Assembly: GCF_964204645.1 (NCBI RefSeq)
Contig: NC_134032.1
Coordinates: 8,047,275 to 8,111,274, forward strand
Direction: 5' to 3'
DNA length: 64,000 nt
DNA from: Tubulanus polymorphus
Lineage: Eukaryota > Nemertea > Palaeonemertea > Tubulaniformes > Tubulanidae
In this document: positions 24,730 through 37,139 of the stretch, one piece after another
How positions within the stretch are numbered: the stretch's first letter is position 1
Layout of the letters: each line of letters opens with the position of its first letter
Translations under genes and position numbers: made by a program
Notes under the pieces: model-generated
Database searches by the model: none
What the model was told of the DNA's origin: nothing
Seen by the model: only the letters and a program-made list of their open reading frames with translations

Positions 24730-24965
24730 AAAAAATAATTGCGTCATGAAAAATAAATTTCCATCGAAAAATATTTCGTGAGTCAAAATAATTTCATGAA
24801 AAATAATTTTCGATCGAAAAATATTTCGTGAGTGAAAATAATTTCGTCATTAATTCCCATCGAAAAATATACGCGAGTGGAAATAATTTCGGTGTGAAAA
24901 ATAAATCGCCTTTAAAATATATTTTGTGAGAAAAGATATTTCCATCAGAAATATTTTCCTATGTC
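24730..24965. repeat. ~52-bp degenerate tandem repeat
   Basis: About four copies of a unit like TTTCCATCGAAAAATATTTCG then TGAGTgaAAATAATTTCGT, diverging toward the right end. No ORF. Confidence 0.75.
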
Positions 24966-25534
24966 TAAAAATATCTTTGCTCAACTTTGAATTCCGTTAT
25001 TTTGAATAGTGCTAATCCCAGAAATTCAACAATCTCGGGAACTGTGTGCACAGGCATTTTAATGTTCTGGTGTTGTAAGTATGAATTCGAATAATTGTCA
25101 AATTCTGCTTACGTAGCAAATTATACAATGTTACCGTATTGTGGTTTTCTGATCCAATAATATCAGACAATTTCTTAAAGATATAGATATAACTACTTTT
25201 GACATCTAAAACTGGCCATGCAACTAATTGCGAGTAGGGCAAATTTTATATATTACAAATTTTCATCATTCGAGTTTCTGCTTTTAATCTTATGTTTATC
25301 TTTAGAATCAGTTGATGCACCCATATCAACATGCATTTGAATAGCTATAAAATGACACTAGGTAAGATAAAGGAATGATTGACCCAACAATGCAGGACCC
25401 TAACAAAATGGCGGCAGCACTGTAGAATGGTTTATTCATTTCAAGTCTCTTATTTTTCTATTCAATGATTTCTTATTGTCTTTGATGAGTTTCAATGGCA
25501 ATTTGAATATCGTGTGAGTGGATGCGCACAACGT

Positions 25535-25615
25535 CATCGATATTGGAGCTAGTCAATTCAATTCAATAGTTACTATATTCAATTTCGATATAAGTTTATT
25601 GACCCCCAAAGTATT
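25535..25615. repeat. Short dispersed repeat, inverted copy 3
   Basis: CATCGATATTGGAGCTAGTC then AATTCAATTCAATAG is the reverse complement of the unit at 11640-11700. It marks roughly where the homology between the two acyltransferase arms stops. Confidence 0.55.
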
Positions 25616-26341
25616 GTCGCCACTATCGTGCACTATATATGTACGAAGAATGTTAAACGTTCACGTTAGTTTTCTTTGTCGATTACAGCGCCGTGCTTAT
25701 ATCGTATTCCTTCATGTTGAGAATCGCTAAAGTCGACGGAGTAGCCTGGAAATACGACTGGCTCATGTATTACGCTCATCGCTTCTGGAGGTGAAAAAAA
25801 ACTTTCATAGATTATCATATTCTCTGATTTGATTTCGATCGTATATTACGAATTTGAAGATATCATCAATAATGAGTCTTACTCTTGATTGATCATTTAT
25901 GAATTGGATTTCATAACGAATAATGATGCTTTTCGGCAATGCAATATAATTCTTCTTATATAATAATGGATGAGTTTTGATTAGTGAATTGATATCTTGC
26001 TTCATTGGATGTAATGGCGGCGACATTTAACTCGCACGTACGCAGAGAACGCTCCATATTCAAACGGAATTTTATATGCTAACGTTTGCTGTTTAAGTCT
26101 GGAATATCTTGGAGAAGATCGATTACAGTTTTGCACACAAGTGAAGGTAGTTTACGCTTGAACCTGATCGTTAAACTACAGATATTTGACTTAACGAAAA
26201 TTCACGTATACGTTTGAAATTTTGTTGAAATTTTGCTATAGTCGGGCAGTACAAACAAACAGTGAATGATCGAAAAATCGTCACGCATGAAGTGACACCC
26301 GAGTTGAATTGAAGGAACGAACGAACTTGGCATTTGCCAGT

Positions 26342-27393
26342 ATGACTGGAGGGAACAAAGAGCAAAGTAAAAACGATAAACATTGTAAGCACAACCAACA
26401 AAATCAGAATAAAATATCGTAAGAGGGAAAGCGTGAAAGGTCCACCGGATCTGACTCGTCCGCTGCAGCAACGCCCGTCCGAAAATTACCAAAAGTGAAC
26501 GAACAATCGATCGAAAGTGACAGCGAGTTTGAGGATTCCGATATCGAAAAAGTGACACTTACAACCGTGATAACAGAGATACGTAGCCTGAAAAATCACT
26601 CGAGACAAAGATAGAATCAAAATTTGATTCCCTAAAAACTGAAATCGATAGCCTTAAAAGTGAGGTTGAAAATCTAAATTCACTTAGCGATAAAATCAAC
26701 GATGTCGAGGAAAAACTGCAGAGCGAATTTACGATAAAGATTAGTGACCTAGAACAGAAATTCAGCGCGGACTTGAAAATTCTTAAAGAGAATGCCAACC
26801 CCGACCGCTTGAAACTAGATGCGTTAGAAAGGCGCATCATCGATCAAGAAGCCAGGTCACGCCGCATTAACCTCGTGTTCCATGGTGTGCCAGAAGTGGA
26901 AAGTGGACCGGAGGATTGCGAAAAAACCGTTAAAAACTCTCTAAAAAATGCGTTCGGGATACCCGTGAGTAAATTAGATAATATGATCTTCGAAAGGGTA
27001 CACAGAAACCAAAACCGGTCCTACCCACGTACGATAACTGTGCGATTTCACGATTATAACGATCGCCAGTTCATCTACATGTCGAGATTCAACCCTGAAA
27101 ACAAAAGTGGAATACGAATCTCAGAGGATTACCCGGTCGAAATACGAAAAATTAGGAAACAGCTGTTTGAGAGAATGAACAATATAAAAGACAGCGACCC
27201 GAACGCCAGCGTACGGGTGTCGTATGATAAACTGATCCACAATGGCGATGTGTTTCAAGTGATCGCGGGCGAAATCAAATTATTAAGAAAAGGAGAACCG
27301 CCTATCCGACGACAGTTTAACCACGGAGCAACGGAGGCAAGTCTGGTCGCAACGACAATCAGCGCACACAACAAGCACCGTGGCAACCGATAA
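26342..27393 (+). pseudogene. LINE ORF1 (coiled coil plus RRM-type), with a stop and a frameshift
   Basis: Reading starts near MTGGNKEQSK at 26342, meets a TAA near 26421, then continues open (GSDSSAAATPVRKLPKV). Around 26595-26605 it changes frame into a clear coiled coil (IDSLKSEVENLNSLSDKI). From 26773 it is open to 27393 and contains ARSRRINLVFHGVPE, the start of an L1 ORF1p-type RRM, followed by a C-terminal domain (SEDYPVEIRKIRKQLFERM). In a live element it would be the RNA-binding chaperone. The two breaks make this copy inactive, unless they are sequencing errors. Confidence 0.75.
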
Positions 27394-27639
27394 ACCTACG
27401 CAATGATACTGCCGGCAAAGAAAAGACAGCTGGCGATAACCTATTATCTTTCGGCGAGCCACAAATCCCGTACGATCGGCGCGCAGATACCCCCCACAAA
27501 TGTTGACCTACTCTCTACCAACGCTCCAATCCCCCCGCAGGCTGCCTCGACGCTGCAGCCAAGCCCTGTCAGGAGAGATGGAGAGCGCGCGTCTGCTACT
27601 GGAAATACCGGCATAGGAACCCGCTGAGCCAAGAAACAA

Positions 27640-30600
27640 TACAAACATAGGCGATAATGACACTTCGTTCTCTATCCTGAATCTTAATGTCTGCGGTTTG
27701 CGATCGAGAACTATTGTACCGGAATTTGGTGATCTATTAAAACAATTCGAGGTAATAACTTTGGTTGAAACCAAGGTCGACAATGCCGATGATTTATGGA
27801 TTGAAAACTATTTTAATGATCTGGGTTATAGAATTCTTTGCAACAATAGACGAAGTTTGTCAGTTAGAAAATCAGGGGGTATAGCTATTGCCATCAGATA
27901 TGACATATCTCAATATGTTATTCGATCGTTCCACCTGAGCAATCTTGCGCAGTGGATTGAGTTTGATAAAGTTTTGTGGAACACCGATAAGCATGTTCTA
28001 TTCGCTGGTATATACTTGCCACCCGAAACTAGTGTTTACGGTGGAAGTCATTTGTTTGACGATTTAAACAGCGAGATAGCGCATGTTTTAAAAGATGAAA
28101 ATTATCTCTTCATTAGTGGAGATTTTAATTCATATACAAAAACCTTCCCAGAATTTATAACCCATGATGAATTCATAGCAAATGAATTGGGCCTGGACTT
28201 CATTTTTAATGACGCAGTGGTAGCTTTGGCTGAACTTGATAGGCTTGGAATCCGTAATAGATGTAATGAAGATAGCGGGATGAATAACTATGGGTACAGG
28301 TTGATTGAACTTTGTAAATTGTGTAATATATTTATTGTGAATGGCCGAGTTGGAGTTGACAGAAATATCGGGAAGTGCACGTGCTTCAAGGGAAACACAA
28401 AACACCTTGTGGACTATTTTATCAGTTCATCGAGCATTTTCAAAAACATTACAGATTTCCAAGTACTCGAATTCGAAAAGCTTTTTTCTGACGTTCACTC
28501 ACCGATATCTTGCCAAATTAGAAGGGGAAATTTACCAAAACCAGAACAACGGGACCACCCGACAGTTGTAGATCAAAATGCTAGGATTAAGTGGAATAAA
28601 CAAAGAGTTGAAACCTATAAAATTGAGCTCAAAAGACGTAATGAGGACCAATTAATTGAACTCAATAGAGAACTAGATGATAATATCAATGCTGGTGATG
28701 CGAGCAATATTTTAACTGACATAATGATCAGTACTGCAGTTTCAATAATGGGGTTACAAAATGTAAAAAGTAAGAAAACGGTCAGAGTAATAATAAGGGG
28801 TTTAGCCCAAGATTAAAAGAGCCGAGGAGAAACTATCGTCAGATGAAACGGAGATATAGGAGGTATAAAACAAACCTAAATAGAACAGAAATGAACAAAG
28901 CTTTTAGGCGATATAAAAATGCTATCCGAACTCAGAGAAATATAAAAGTGAAAAATATGAATAACACAAACAAAGCTGCAGGAATAGATCGCATAACTAA
29001 CGAAATTTTAAAAGCCTCACAAGAGTTCATATTACCAACACTTGTTTTACTTTTTAACACTGTCTTAGATACCGGTGTTATCCCCGACAGTTGGACTATT
29101 GGTACTATCAAGCCAATCTATAAGGGAAAAGGCGATACCAAAGACCCAGACAACTATCGAGGGATCACCCTCCTTAGCTGTCTGGGGAAACTTTTTACTA
29201 GCCTGATAAATGATCGTCTGACGGAATACCTAGAAATCAATGATCTTTTACTGAAAAACCAGGCAGGCTTCAGAAAGGAGCATTCTATACTAGACCATAT
29301 CTTCACTTTGAATTCACTGATTGAATTATTTATAGCTAACAATAAGAAGTTCTTTTGTATCTTCATCGATTATCGAAAGGCATTCGATTCAATATGGCGT
29401 AAAGCACTCTGGCATAAAATGATAAATACTGGTATAACTGGAAAAATATTACGAGTAATTTACAATATTTATCAGATGCAAAGTCATGTATTCAAGTAAA
29501 CGGCGTCAATTCGGAGTACTTTGAGAGTTTTAAAGGATTGAGGCAAGGTGAGAACCTCTCCCCTATTCTGTTTTCAATATATCTGAATGATATGGAACCG
29601 TTTCTGATTGAAAGTCAGTGTGATGGTATTAGGTTCTTTCGTGACCAAGAAAGCTTAGATGTTTATTTCCGACTCCTATTATTGTTATATGCAGATGATG
29701 CCGTTATACTAGCAGAATCTGCCCAAAGCCTACAATATACAATCGATAAAGTCTTTGAGTATTGTCAGATGTGGAAACTCGACATCAACTTGGATAAAAC
29801 TAAGGCAATAATCTTTCAAAAGAGGAAATGTCGAAATCCTCCAGAATTTTTCATAAATGGGAGTAAAATAGAATTAGTCTCCAGTTTCAGATACTTAGGT
29901 ATCATTTTCTACTATAATGGAAACCTATCGACATGTATTGAGTCTATAGCTTCACATGCTAATAAAGCTATGTTTTTTGTTTTGAAAAAGGTAACAGAAT
30001 ACTCCTTGAGTGTTGACTTAGCTTTGCAACTCTTCGACAGTATGGTAACCCCAGTTTTAACATTCGGTTGCGAAATTTGGGGATTTCTTAATCTGAACTT
30101 GCTTGAGAAAGTTCAAGTGACCTTTTTCAAATATCTATTAAAACTAAAAAGGTCGACACCGACCTTCTTTGTCTATGGAGAACTAGGACGTTTCCCCTTT
30201 GAAGTAAATGCTTAAATTTTGGAGCAAATTGTTGAATAATCATAGTAAGCTTTCTTCTTTTATGTACAAGGTTTTGTACCAACAGTCCTTATTTAATAAT
30301 AATACGAGTAGATGGTTAAAATGTATCAAGAATACATTGGAATCTAACGGACTTGGTGATTTATGGTACAACCAAAATACACCGGACCTGGAGCTCTTCT
30401 CTTTAACAGTGCGGACACGATTAACTGATCAATTCACCCAAACTTGGCACAGCATAGTAAATGAATCAAGCATCGCCACGTACTATAAATTTTTTTTAAA
30501 CCAATGGCGTATCGAAAATTACCTTGTCAAACTGCCAACGGATCTTAGAAAGATACAACCGTACCCCCAGGGAAGAGCGAATATGTAATCTATGTAATAT

Positions 30601-30733
30601 GAGAGTCATTGGGGATGAGTACCACTTTGTTCTAGAATGCCCTTTCCTTCAGAATCTTCGCACCCGGTTCATTAAACCTGTAACCTGTCTCGCTTTAAAC
30701 AGCAAGAATCAAAGTTTCTCTAACTCATATTAA
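27640..30733 (+). pseudogene. LINE ORF2: AP endonuclease, reverse transcriptase, C-terminal zinc motif; frameshifted
   Basis: Endonuclease part (about 27650-28540): ILNLNVCGLRSR, ETKVD, GIYLPPE, GDFNS and a terminal SDVHSPI. RT part: KAAGIDRITNEILKAS, NYRGITLLSCLGKL, QAGFRKEHS, IDYRKAFDS, GLRQGENLSPILFS and the catalytic YADDAVI at about 29686-29706. C-terminal part: RICNLCNMRVIGDEYHFVLECP. Frame breaks lie at about 28817 (stop), 29490-29500, 30205-30215 and 30560-30590. The protein would make and insert element cDNA by target-primed reverse transcription; this copy cannot in its present form. No RNase H domain is evident. Confidence 0.85.
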
Positions 30734-33700
30734 ATATGTACTGTTCAATGCCCACCTTAAGCTATTGTTGATTGATAAGTATTCATGTATTCTTCTCATT
30801 TAAACCGTGTTTGTATGAATTCTGTAAACTGCATGTATACGTGTACAATGTATGAACCTGTTTTTTGTGCTCTGTGCAAATGTAAATTTTGTGGAGCAAT
30901 AATCTAATTGTAATTGTAATTCAGCCGCTCTTATTGACCATGGGCGTGCCCAGGATTTTTCAAAGGTAGGGAAAAATTTACAAGGAGCCAAAGTCCACTA
31001 TTCCACACACTGCCGTTATATAGAGCTTCTCATATGAAAAAAAAACATGACTGCTAAATCCCGGGGCTAGATCTTTGTGTACGAAATTTGGAGCAAAGTG
31101 CCCCCAGTGACGCCGATGATGTGTGTGTGTGATTATCAAATGATATTTTTCTAGATTGACACCCACGTATATGCTAGTACTCGCGGTATCGACGAATTTA
31201 AGTCGCTATTTTGGCGATGGGCCGGTATATCCTGATTTTTGGGGTTTTGACCCTAACTGCAGAGATTCGTGGAAGGCGCATCTGATGTACACGAGCAATT
31301 TCTTAGCTAAGGTTATCAATGTGGTAAATAGTCAGTCGTAGAACTATAAGCAAACGGGGACGATGACTTCTCGGAAAACCGCTAGGCAGCGCTAGGAATC
31401 TTGTGATTTGCCCTCAACGTTAGCGACAAACAACATGGGAATCGGGCAAACTGAGCTTATTTTACCATCTAGATGGGCTTCGGATAAATACACATTTTCG
31501 TTACTACTACTCGTAGAGGAGCAGTGTTGGCCCGGTGTTGAATATAAGTAAAACGAGACAGATAGTACTTAAGGTTTTGATTTGTTTATTCGAAGTATGT
31601 TGCCAATGTATAGATTCTTCGTCAGGTAAATGAGTGAGTCGTTGCCTTAATCTAAAATAAGAAAAAAAAAATAAAAGGTACTCCATCGCCTACTACGTTC
31701 CAGCCAGGGCATAATCTATCAGTTCAGGTTCGATAATTTACCAATGGGCAACAAGTTAAGATCCGATCCTGAATTGAAATAATCTGGTGGCTAAATCGTC
31801 ATCAAGGTGGTTGATACAATTGTATACAGTTTTCAAATTTGATATCATTTTTGTAATACAAAATTATTACCGGTACTAGCGGTACCGGATGGGTTTTGAG
31901 AGGTCAAAGTTTTCGTGTGCTTGTAACTCTATGGTTCCATTTAGTTAGCATTTAAAATAGACTATAGATCAAAATATAAATAACTCATTCAGAAAAGGCT
32001 AGCCAGATCACTTATTGTTTTCAGTGTTTAGGGTACACGTGGTTCTTGAATGCAAACATGCAATTTTATTTGGTATCTCCTATTGTCCTCGTGGCCTTTT
32101 GTCGGTAAGTGATACAATAATCCAATTCCAAAAACTATGTAGAAATTCATTTTTCTTTCTATCAAAATCGTTTTTAGGCATATCTAGAGATATTCATCGC
32201 CAACCACATAGACATAGATTGTTTTTACACATTGACAGGAAAGAAGTTTTCGGTGTGCTGGTAGCTTCAATTCCAATATTTGCTCATATTAGTTATTTTG
32301 TGCATACCTCGTCAGTTCATCGCTGGGGTGTTGCAGCTTTGGCTAAAAAGTAGGTGCAAAATACTTCCAAGATTATCCTTGTGAAATTATCTACTCCGGA
32401 GGCCGCATATTTGAATATTGGTGTATTCTGCACATTTAAATTTTGGTGTTTGACATTTCCAGTTTCTTTCATCGATATTACATAAAACCGTGGTATCACA
32501 TCAGTCCACATTTCTGCGGACTCATCGTCGGCTACATCATGGCCAAAACCAATGGAAAAGATATCGCATTCAACCGGGTAAGGTTCACTTCGATTATTCG
32601 ATCGGTCATATACAGCCCGATTTCATTTGATCAAGTTTTGTTATGAAGTAAAATAGATCGCTTCGTTATTAGTATTTGAAAACCAGTCAAGCGTGGTGGT
32701 CTGCATGACCCATGATCTATAGCGTGTAAAGACACTAATTTTTAAGCCATCACAAAAATTCACTTGATAATAATAAAGATTAACTTTGAAATGTTTGATC
32801 ATTTCGGAGGAACCATTTTCTGGGACACACTTAAAAACTCTAGACAGTTCAGCAGCCCAAAAACTGACCTGATCAGATTCACGATGTCTGACCATTGTTG
32901 TTCGCCAAAATCAGCACTTTTTACAGATTTTTTAAGTTTTCAGGGGGAATTCTGAAGATGCTTTGACCAATTTCCTTGATGTTTCATTTGTATCATTATT
33001 GTGAGAAGAATTTGGTCGATCGGACACTAGTTGGTCATCCCAAGACTTTTTTGTGCCGAAAGGGTCATTTTTGGCCTGAATTCTGAGACTTGTAATGGTT
33101 TGCGATTTTCCATTTAGATTCCCGATGGGTACACTTTGGGAAGGGATCTCTAACATATCAGATATGTTTTTCGATCATTCAATTTTTATGAAATTGGCAG
33201 CCATCTTATCAGTCGTCTTATCAGTGCTCATGTGTAGAAGTGTACGCCAAAGGTTTTTTGAAGAATAAGTCAGATGATTTTAACATAAAGTCCTGATATT
33301 GAATTGTATACAATTTTTCATTTGTATTGGTACTTTTACATTTTGTAACCGCAATCATGGTCAGTTTCAAGGATATCGGTTTCTGTATATGTTCACCAGG
33401 GACGTTGAATTACGGAAAAAAAATGGTATTTCCGTATGTATGGAAATACCATGCGAAATTATTGCTCATGAGATGCGATGATTATATGGCGAGTTTCAAG
33501 GTGATTGGTTTTTCGTATATGGTCACTAGGGGGCATTGACAAAAGGGTTTCATAAAGTGAATTTCCGAGGAGTAACAGGAGTAACGTAACAGGATTAACA
33601 CCATAAAATAATTCTGTAAGATGTTTTTTTCTTTCTTTGACACTCGCAATTCACTTATTTACTTAATTCCACGTTATTTCCGACAAATCGGAATCAGGTA

Positions 33701-34689
33701 TTACATCATACTATTAATGATGTTTTAAAAACCTAAAACATTATCAAAACAAACGGACTTTGGCAGCGAGGGTACTTCCGAAAAGCTTGAGAATTGGGAA
33801 GTCTCTTATAAACATGTAAAAAAAAGAAAAAAGGAGAACCGAGAAAAATGTTTCATGCTTTTCTTTCCCCAGGTATTCGTGATTATTGGATGGGTAATCG
33901 GTATCGCGTGTATTTACTGGCCTCTATTCGGATTACACGGCCACATCCGATGAGTCAGACAATGATTAATCTGTACTACTCGTGTCAGAAAACGGTGTTA
34001 TGTATCGGATTGGGGTGGATTTTATTCGCTTGTCAAAATGGTTACGGAGGTAATTACAAATAGTACGGCCCTCTCAAGTTGCTACTCATACGTTATATTC
34101 ATTTCGAACGTTTTAGACCAACCAAAAATGTGTACCGATAGCCGTTTGGTGTCAGCCACACTGCTTATTATGTCCACACAACCAACCCTTCACACTAAGC
34201 TTGAAGTGGCTCATGCTTGGTTTTGGGTTTACTTGAGGGAGTCAGGACGTATCTGTTCATGAACTCCCTGAAAAATGTTCATTTAAAATCATTTAAACCA
34301 AAATTCGTTTAAAATCCTTCACATTTTTGACCAGTCTAAATTTTAAAATTCTTTCCTTTCATGATTCTAGGAGTTGTGAATAGTTTCCTATCGTGGAAGG
34401 GATTTTTACCACTCGGTCGATTGTCGTATTGCGCCTACTTGCTACATCCTCTGGTTATCTCGTACATAGGTCTATCCCTACGGACCCCCTTGTATCTGAA
34501 CTACACCAGCTTCGTAAGTTACATAAATTGCAGATATGTTGTATTAATTGAGAAAGTCGAAAATGAAGTAAAACAAGACATTTTTTCGTAGTCGTAGCAT
34601 TTTCAATTTTATCTCTGGCATTCCACTTTCCTGTACGCAAATTCCATTAGTCCCGGCATCTTGAGTAGGATATGTGGAAGGCTTCCGTA

Positions 34690-36330
34690 GAAAACATTAT
34701 AGACGGACGTCGGGCGCCAAAGGCGCCCGGAGGACGTCCCTTTGGTAAACGCGTATATGTGGATACTACGAAGTGTCTTCTTAACCGATTCTGACTAGCT
34801 GACAAAGTCAGAAAAAAATGACGTCACTTGACGTCCGGTTTGAAGTTCATGGGGAAATCGGAAGTAGAATTACGTCACGCTAAAATCTGGCAGCCCATTA
34901 ACTAAAACAAGGCAATTTATGGATAAGGTTATTTCAGAATTTATTTATTTCATGAAATTTCGAACAAGATTGGGTCGATGAATAGTTTAACAATGAACCG
35001 CGTTGATCGAACGAGTTCGAAAATAGCTGAAATTCCCTTAGCAACGGGGTAGCGAATTCATAATAAACAAACCACGCGCCGGCGGCGCGCCCGGTTCAGC
35101 CATCGCAGGTTCGAATCCCGGAGAATCACGCCCTCGCGCGCGCGTGCGACAGTCAACCCCAGCCGCAGCGCTGAAATATGTAATCAATTATCAAGTTTAA
35201 TGACCCTAAAACTGCGATGAGTCGGTTGTCGTACAATTTGCTTTAAATTTCAAGGGCGCGGCGGATCGGCGGCACGGTCTCGCTCCGCGGAGCAGCGACA
35301 TCGCGGTCGGCAAAAACATTAGTCTCCGCCCCTTCTTTCACCAAATAAGGAATTCGGTACCGCTGGCCACGTGCACTATTAATTTTGAGCCGTAGATTCC
35401 CGGTACTCGACATTCCCCCGAGAATTAGAAACAAATAAATATTTTTCGCGAGAGAAATCAATTTTTGTATTGACATTTAAATTTTACTGCTGATAATTTA
35501 TTCGATTTTTTTTTCTGGCAGAAAAAAATTATGCGATCGAAGCGTTTCAACGTGTCTTTCATTTTTTCTTGTCTTTCTTTACTTTTCAAATCGAGCTAAT
35601 TTCTAAATTAACACCAGGTCAAATTCTTCAATCTTGCAAACCGTCTCAGTTTCACCATAATGTCGGTTTTTACATTTCGGGTTTTACAAAGTGGTTTATA
35701 AACCATTGAAAAACTCCTGATACAAATCGAAATAGTAATCTTTTTAGCAGTGGTAAACCGACCTGCCACGGGTAGCCAAAGACCAGTTTATATTTAGTTA
35801 AGAAATGGGTCAAGTTATTTTCATAGAAAATTGAATTTCATTAGATCTACAGATGAAATGAACAGGTTCGTCATAATTTTCCTAATCAAAATATAAGCCA
35901 AAATTCTTAATAACCAGAAATTAATCGAACCTTAAAGTTGAAGTTTCATCTTTCTTTCCCCCACCACTTAACTATATGGCATCAGTTTTCATTTTTCCAA
36001 GCTTAACAATAAGAATTGATTTAATTTCTTTAATAATTTAATGCTCGGCCGGGGCCCAAATCTACAGAACAATTTCAACATCGAAATAAAATTGATAGAC
36101 TTTAAGAGTTAGTAAGAGTTTCTTTCCAGTTTCATTGACAACAATTAATTTTCTTGCTTTCGATCGCAACCGACATAAGCTCATCTGCGACGCGACGGAA
36201 CTGAGCGCAAGGGTTCCAGCCAATAAGAGACCGCATATACATAGTACAAATTATGACCCCTAGTTAGCGTCATTCGTAATTAGTCATAAACTTTCAAATT
36301 CAAGTATTTATTTCGAAACGTAAACCAAAC
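34690..36330. other. Locally GC-rich intergenic stretch with tRNA-like and palindromic pieces
   Basis: Homology to copy A ends here. A near-perfect 35-bp palindrome lies at 34704-34740. GCAGGTTCGAATCCCGG at 35105-35121 is a perfect tRNA B-box context, but no cloverleaf could be folded around it, so it is probably a SINE or tRNA relic. No gene was seen. ORF 35243-35476 (minus) has no recognisable domain. Confidence 0.45.
34704..34740. repeat. Short GC-rich palindrome
   Basis: GGACGTCGGGCGCC - AAA - GGCGCCCGGAGGACGTCC: arms pair almost completely around a 3-base loop, in otherwise AT-rich DNA. Confidence 0.8.
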
Positions 36331-36740
36331 CTTCATCACGGCAGATGACTGGACCGAAGATCTAGAAGCGAAATTGGTAGAATTATGGTGTGAGCGGCCA
36401 TCGTTATATGACGTCGCTAGCACGTTGTATTCAAAACAGAATCAGAAAGATAAAGATCTTAAAGAAATAGCTTTTCTAATAGAAATATATTTCCCAATAA
36501 TTCAAAATAAATCAAATTTATTCTCAAAATGCTTATCACGTGACCATCTGAGCCATTGCAAGTAATCGTAACCGACATAAGCAGGGAAGCAACTGGAAGG
36601 ATCTCGTATCCCGATAGTCGGCCTCAGTTGCTGCGAATCGGAGCGCAGTCGACATAAGCTGGGCTGCGATCGCGGTTGCTCTCAGTTGCGTAGGTAGTAG
36701 TCGGTAGGCGTCGCGTTGCTTGTCGACATAAGCCAGCCTT
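36160..36740. repeat. Region with four CGACATAAGC motifs
   Basis: (C)CGACATAAGC occurs near 36170, 36570, 36648 and 36723, each next to GCGACG/GCAACT-type sequence. It surrounds the MADF-like fragment, suggesting one diverged transposable unit rather than host sequence. Confidence 0.4.
36340..36565 (+). pseudogene. MADF-like domain fragment
   Basis: After a possible acceptor (CGGCAG, 36342-36347) the frame reads DDWTEDLEAKLVELWCERPSLYDVASTLY, matching the start of MADF/Myb-SANT-like DNA-binding domains (L-[IV]-x-L-[WV]-x-x-x-P-x-L-[WY]-D). It continues to KDLKEIAF and stops at 36565 without the C-terminal part. Such domains occur in host regulators and as the accessory protein of PIF/Harbinger transposons. 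The repeats around it favour the latter. No neighbouring coding exon was found. Confidence 0.45.
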
Positions 36741-37139
36741 AAAAGGGACGGCGTATCAGAGTCGTCTGTATGTTCATTTTACAACCACGGTTGATATGCA
36801 CTACGTACCCAGCGGTTCAAAATAACCTCAGTAAAAATGGGAAATATAGCTTTAATAACTACTAAAATTAATTTCAAAATTAACGAAAATCGCAATTTTT
36901 TACGTTAAAATATGCGTCCTTGGTTTCACAAGGTCACTGCTCTCAATTGTTGCATTAAAAATATCCAATAAGCACTGGCAAATAACTGCATTTCATTTCC
37001 TTTAAAATGGTGTATTAATGAAGTTAATCAAGCAAGGGACTGCAAAGTTATATGGTATTCAATCAAAAATTATCGCAACAATGGGGACCTCGAGGGACCG
37101 CCACAAAAATGGCGCCTAGAAACTAGAAACTTCTTTATT

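Larger units (their letters stand above)
26001..30923 (+). mobile_element. 4.9-kb non-LTR retrotransposon (APE-type LINE) inserted in copy B
   Basis: The boundaries come from alignment to the uninterrupted copy A intron (reverse complement near 16185-16200). Copy B reads ..GATATCTTGCTTCA at 25991-26004, then resumes as TTCAGCCGCTCTTATTGACC at 30920. TTCA is repeated at both ends, a probable 4-bp target-site duplication. The 5' end starts TTGGATGTAATGGCGGCGAC; the 3' end has a short (TAATTG)n-type tail, with no long poly-A. The element contains ORF1 (coiled coil + RRM) and ORF2 (endonuclease, reverse transcriptase, C-terminal zinc knuckle), both carrying frameshifts, so it is no longer autonomous. 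Clade was not assigned. Confidence 0.88.
25689..34513 (+). pseudogene. NRF-6-like acyltransferase copy B, disrupted inverted duplicate
   Basis: Plus-strand exons matching copy A: 25689-25790 (ending YYAHRFWR), 31155-31323, 32025-32104 (WFLNANMQFYLVSP), 32239-32349, 32463-32577 (KPWYHISPHFCGLIVGY), 33873-34049 and 34371-34513 (LGRLSYCAYLLHPLV). Exons and flanking intron sequence align at high identity. In exon 33873-34049 ten bases (TTTCAACGGA in copy A) are missing after GGCCA, shifting frame to a TGA within a few codons; the rest of that exon is readable only in another frame. Homology stops near 34685, so the terminal exon (11888-12151 in A) has no counterpart. Exons upstream of 25689 were not found. 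A LINE at 26001-30923 separates the first two exons. Several single exons are still open, so loss of function may be recent. Confidence 0.85.

Noticed and set aside
28130-28405. Minus-strand ORF inside the LINE
   Set aside because: Shadow of the endonuclease region on the plus strand.
35090-35160. tRNA gene
   Set aside because: The perfect B-box GGTTCGAATCC is present, but no acceptor stem or anticodon arm pairs around it.
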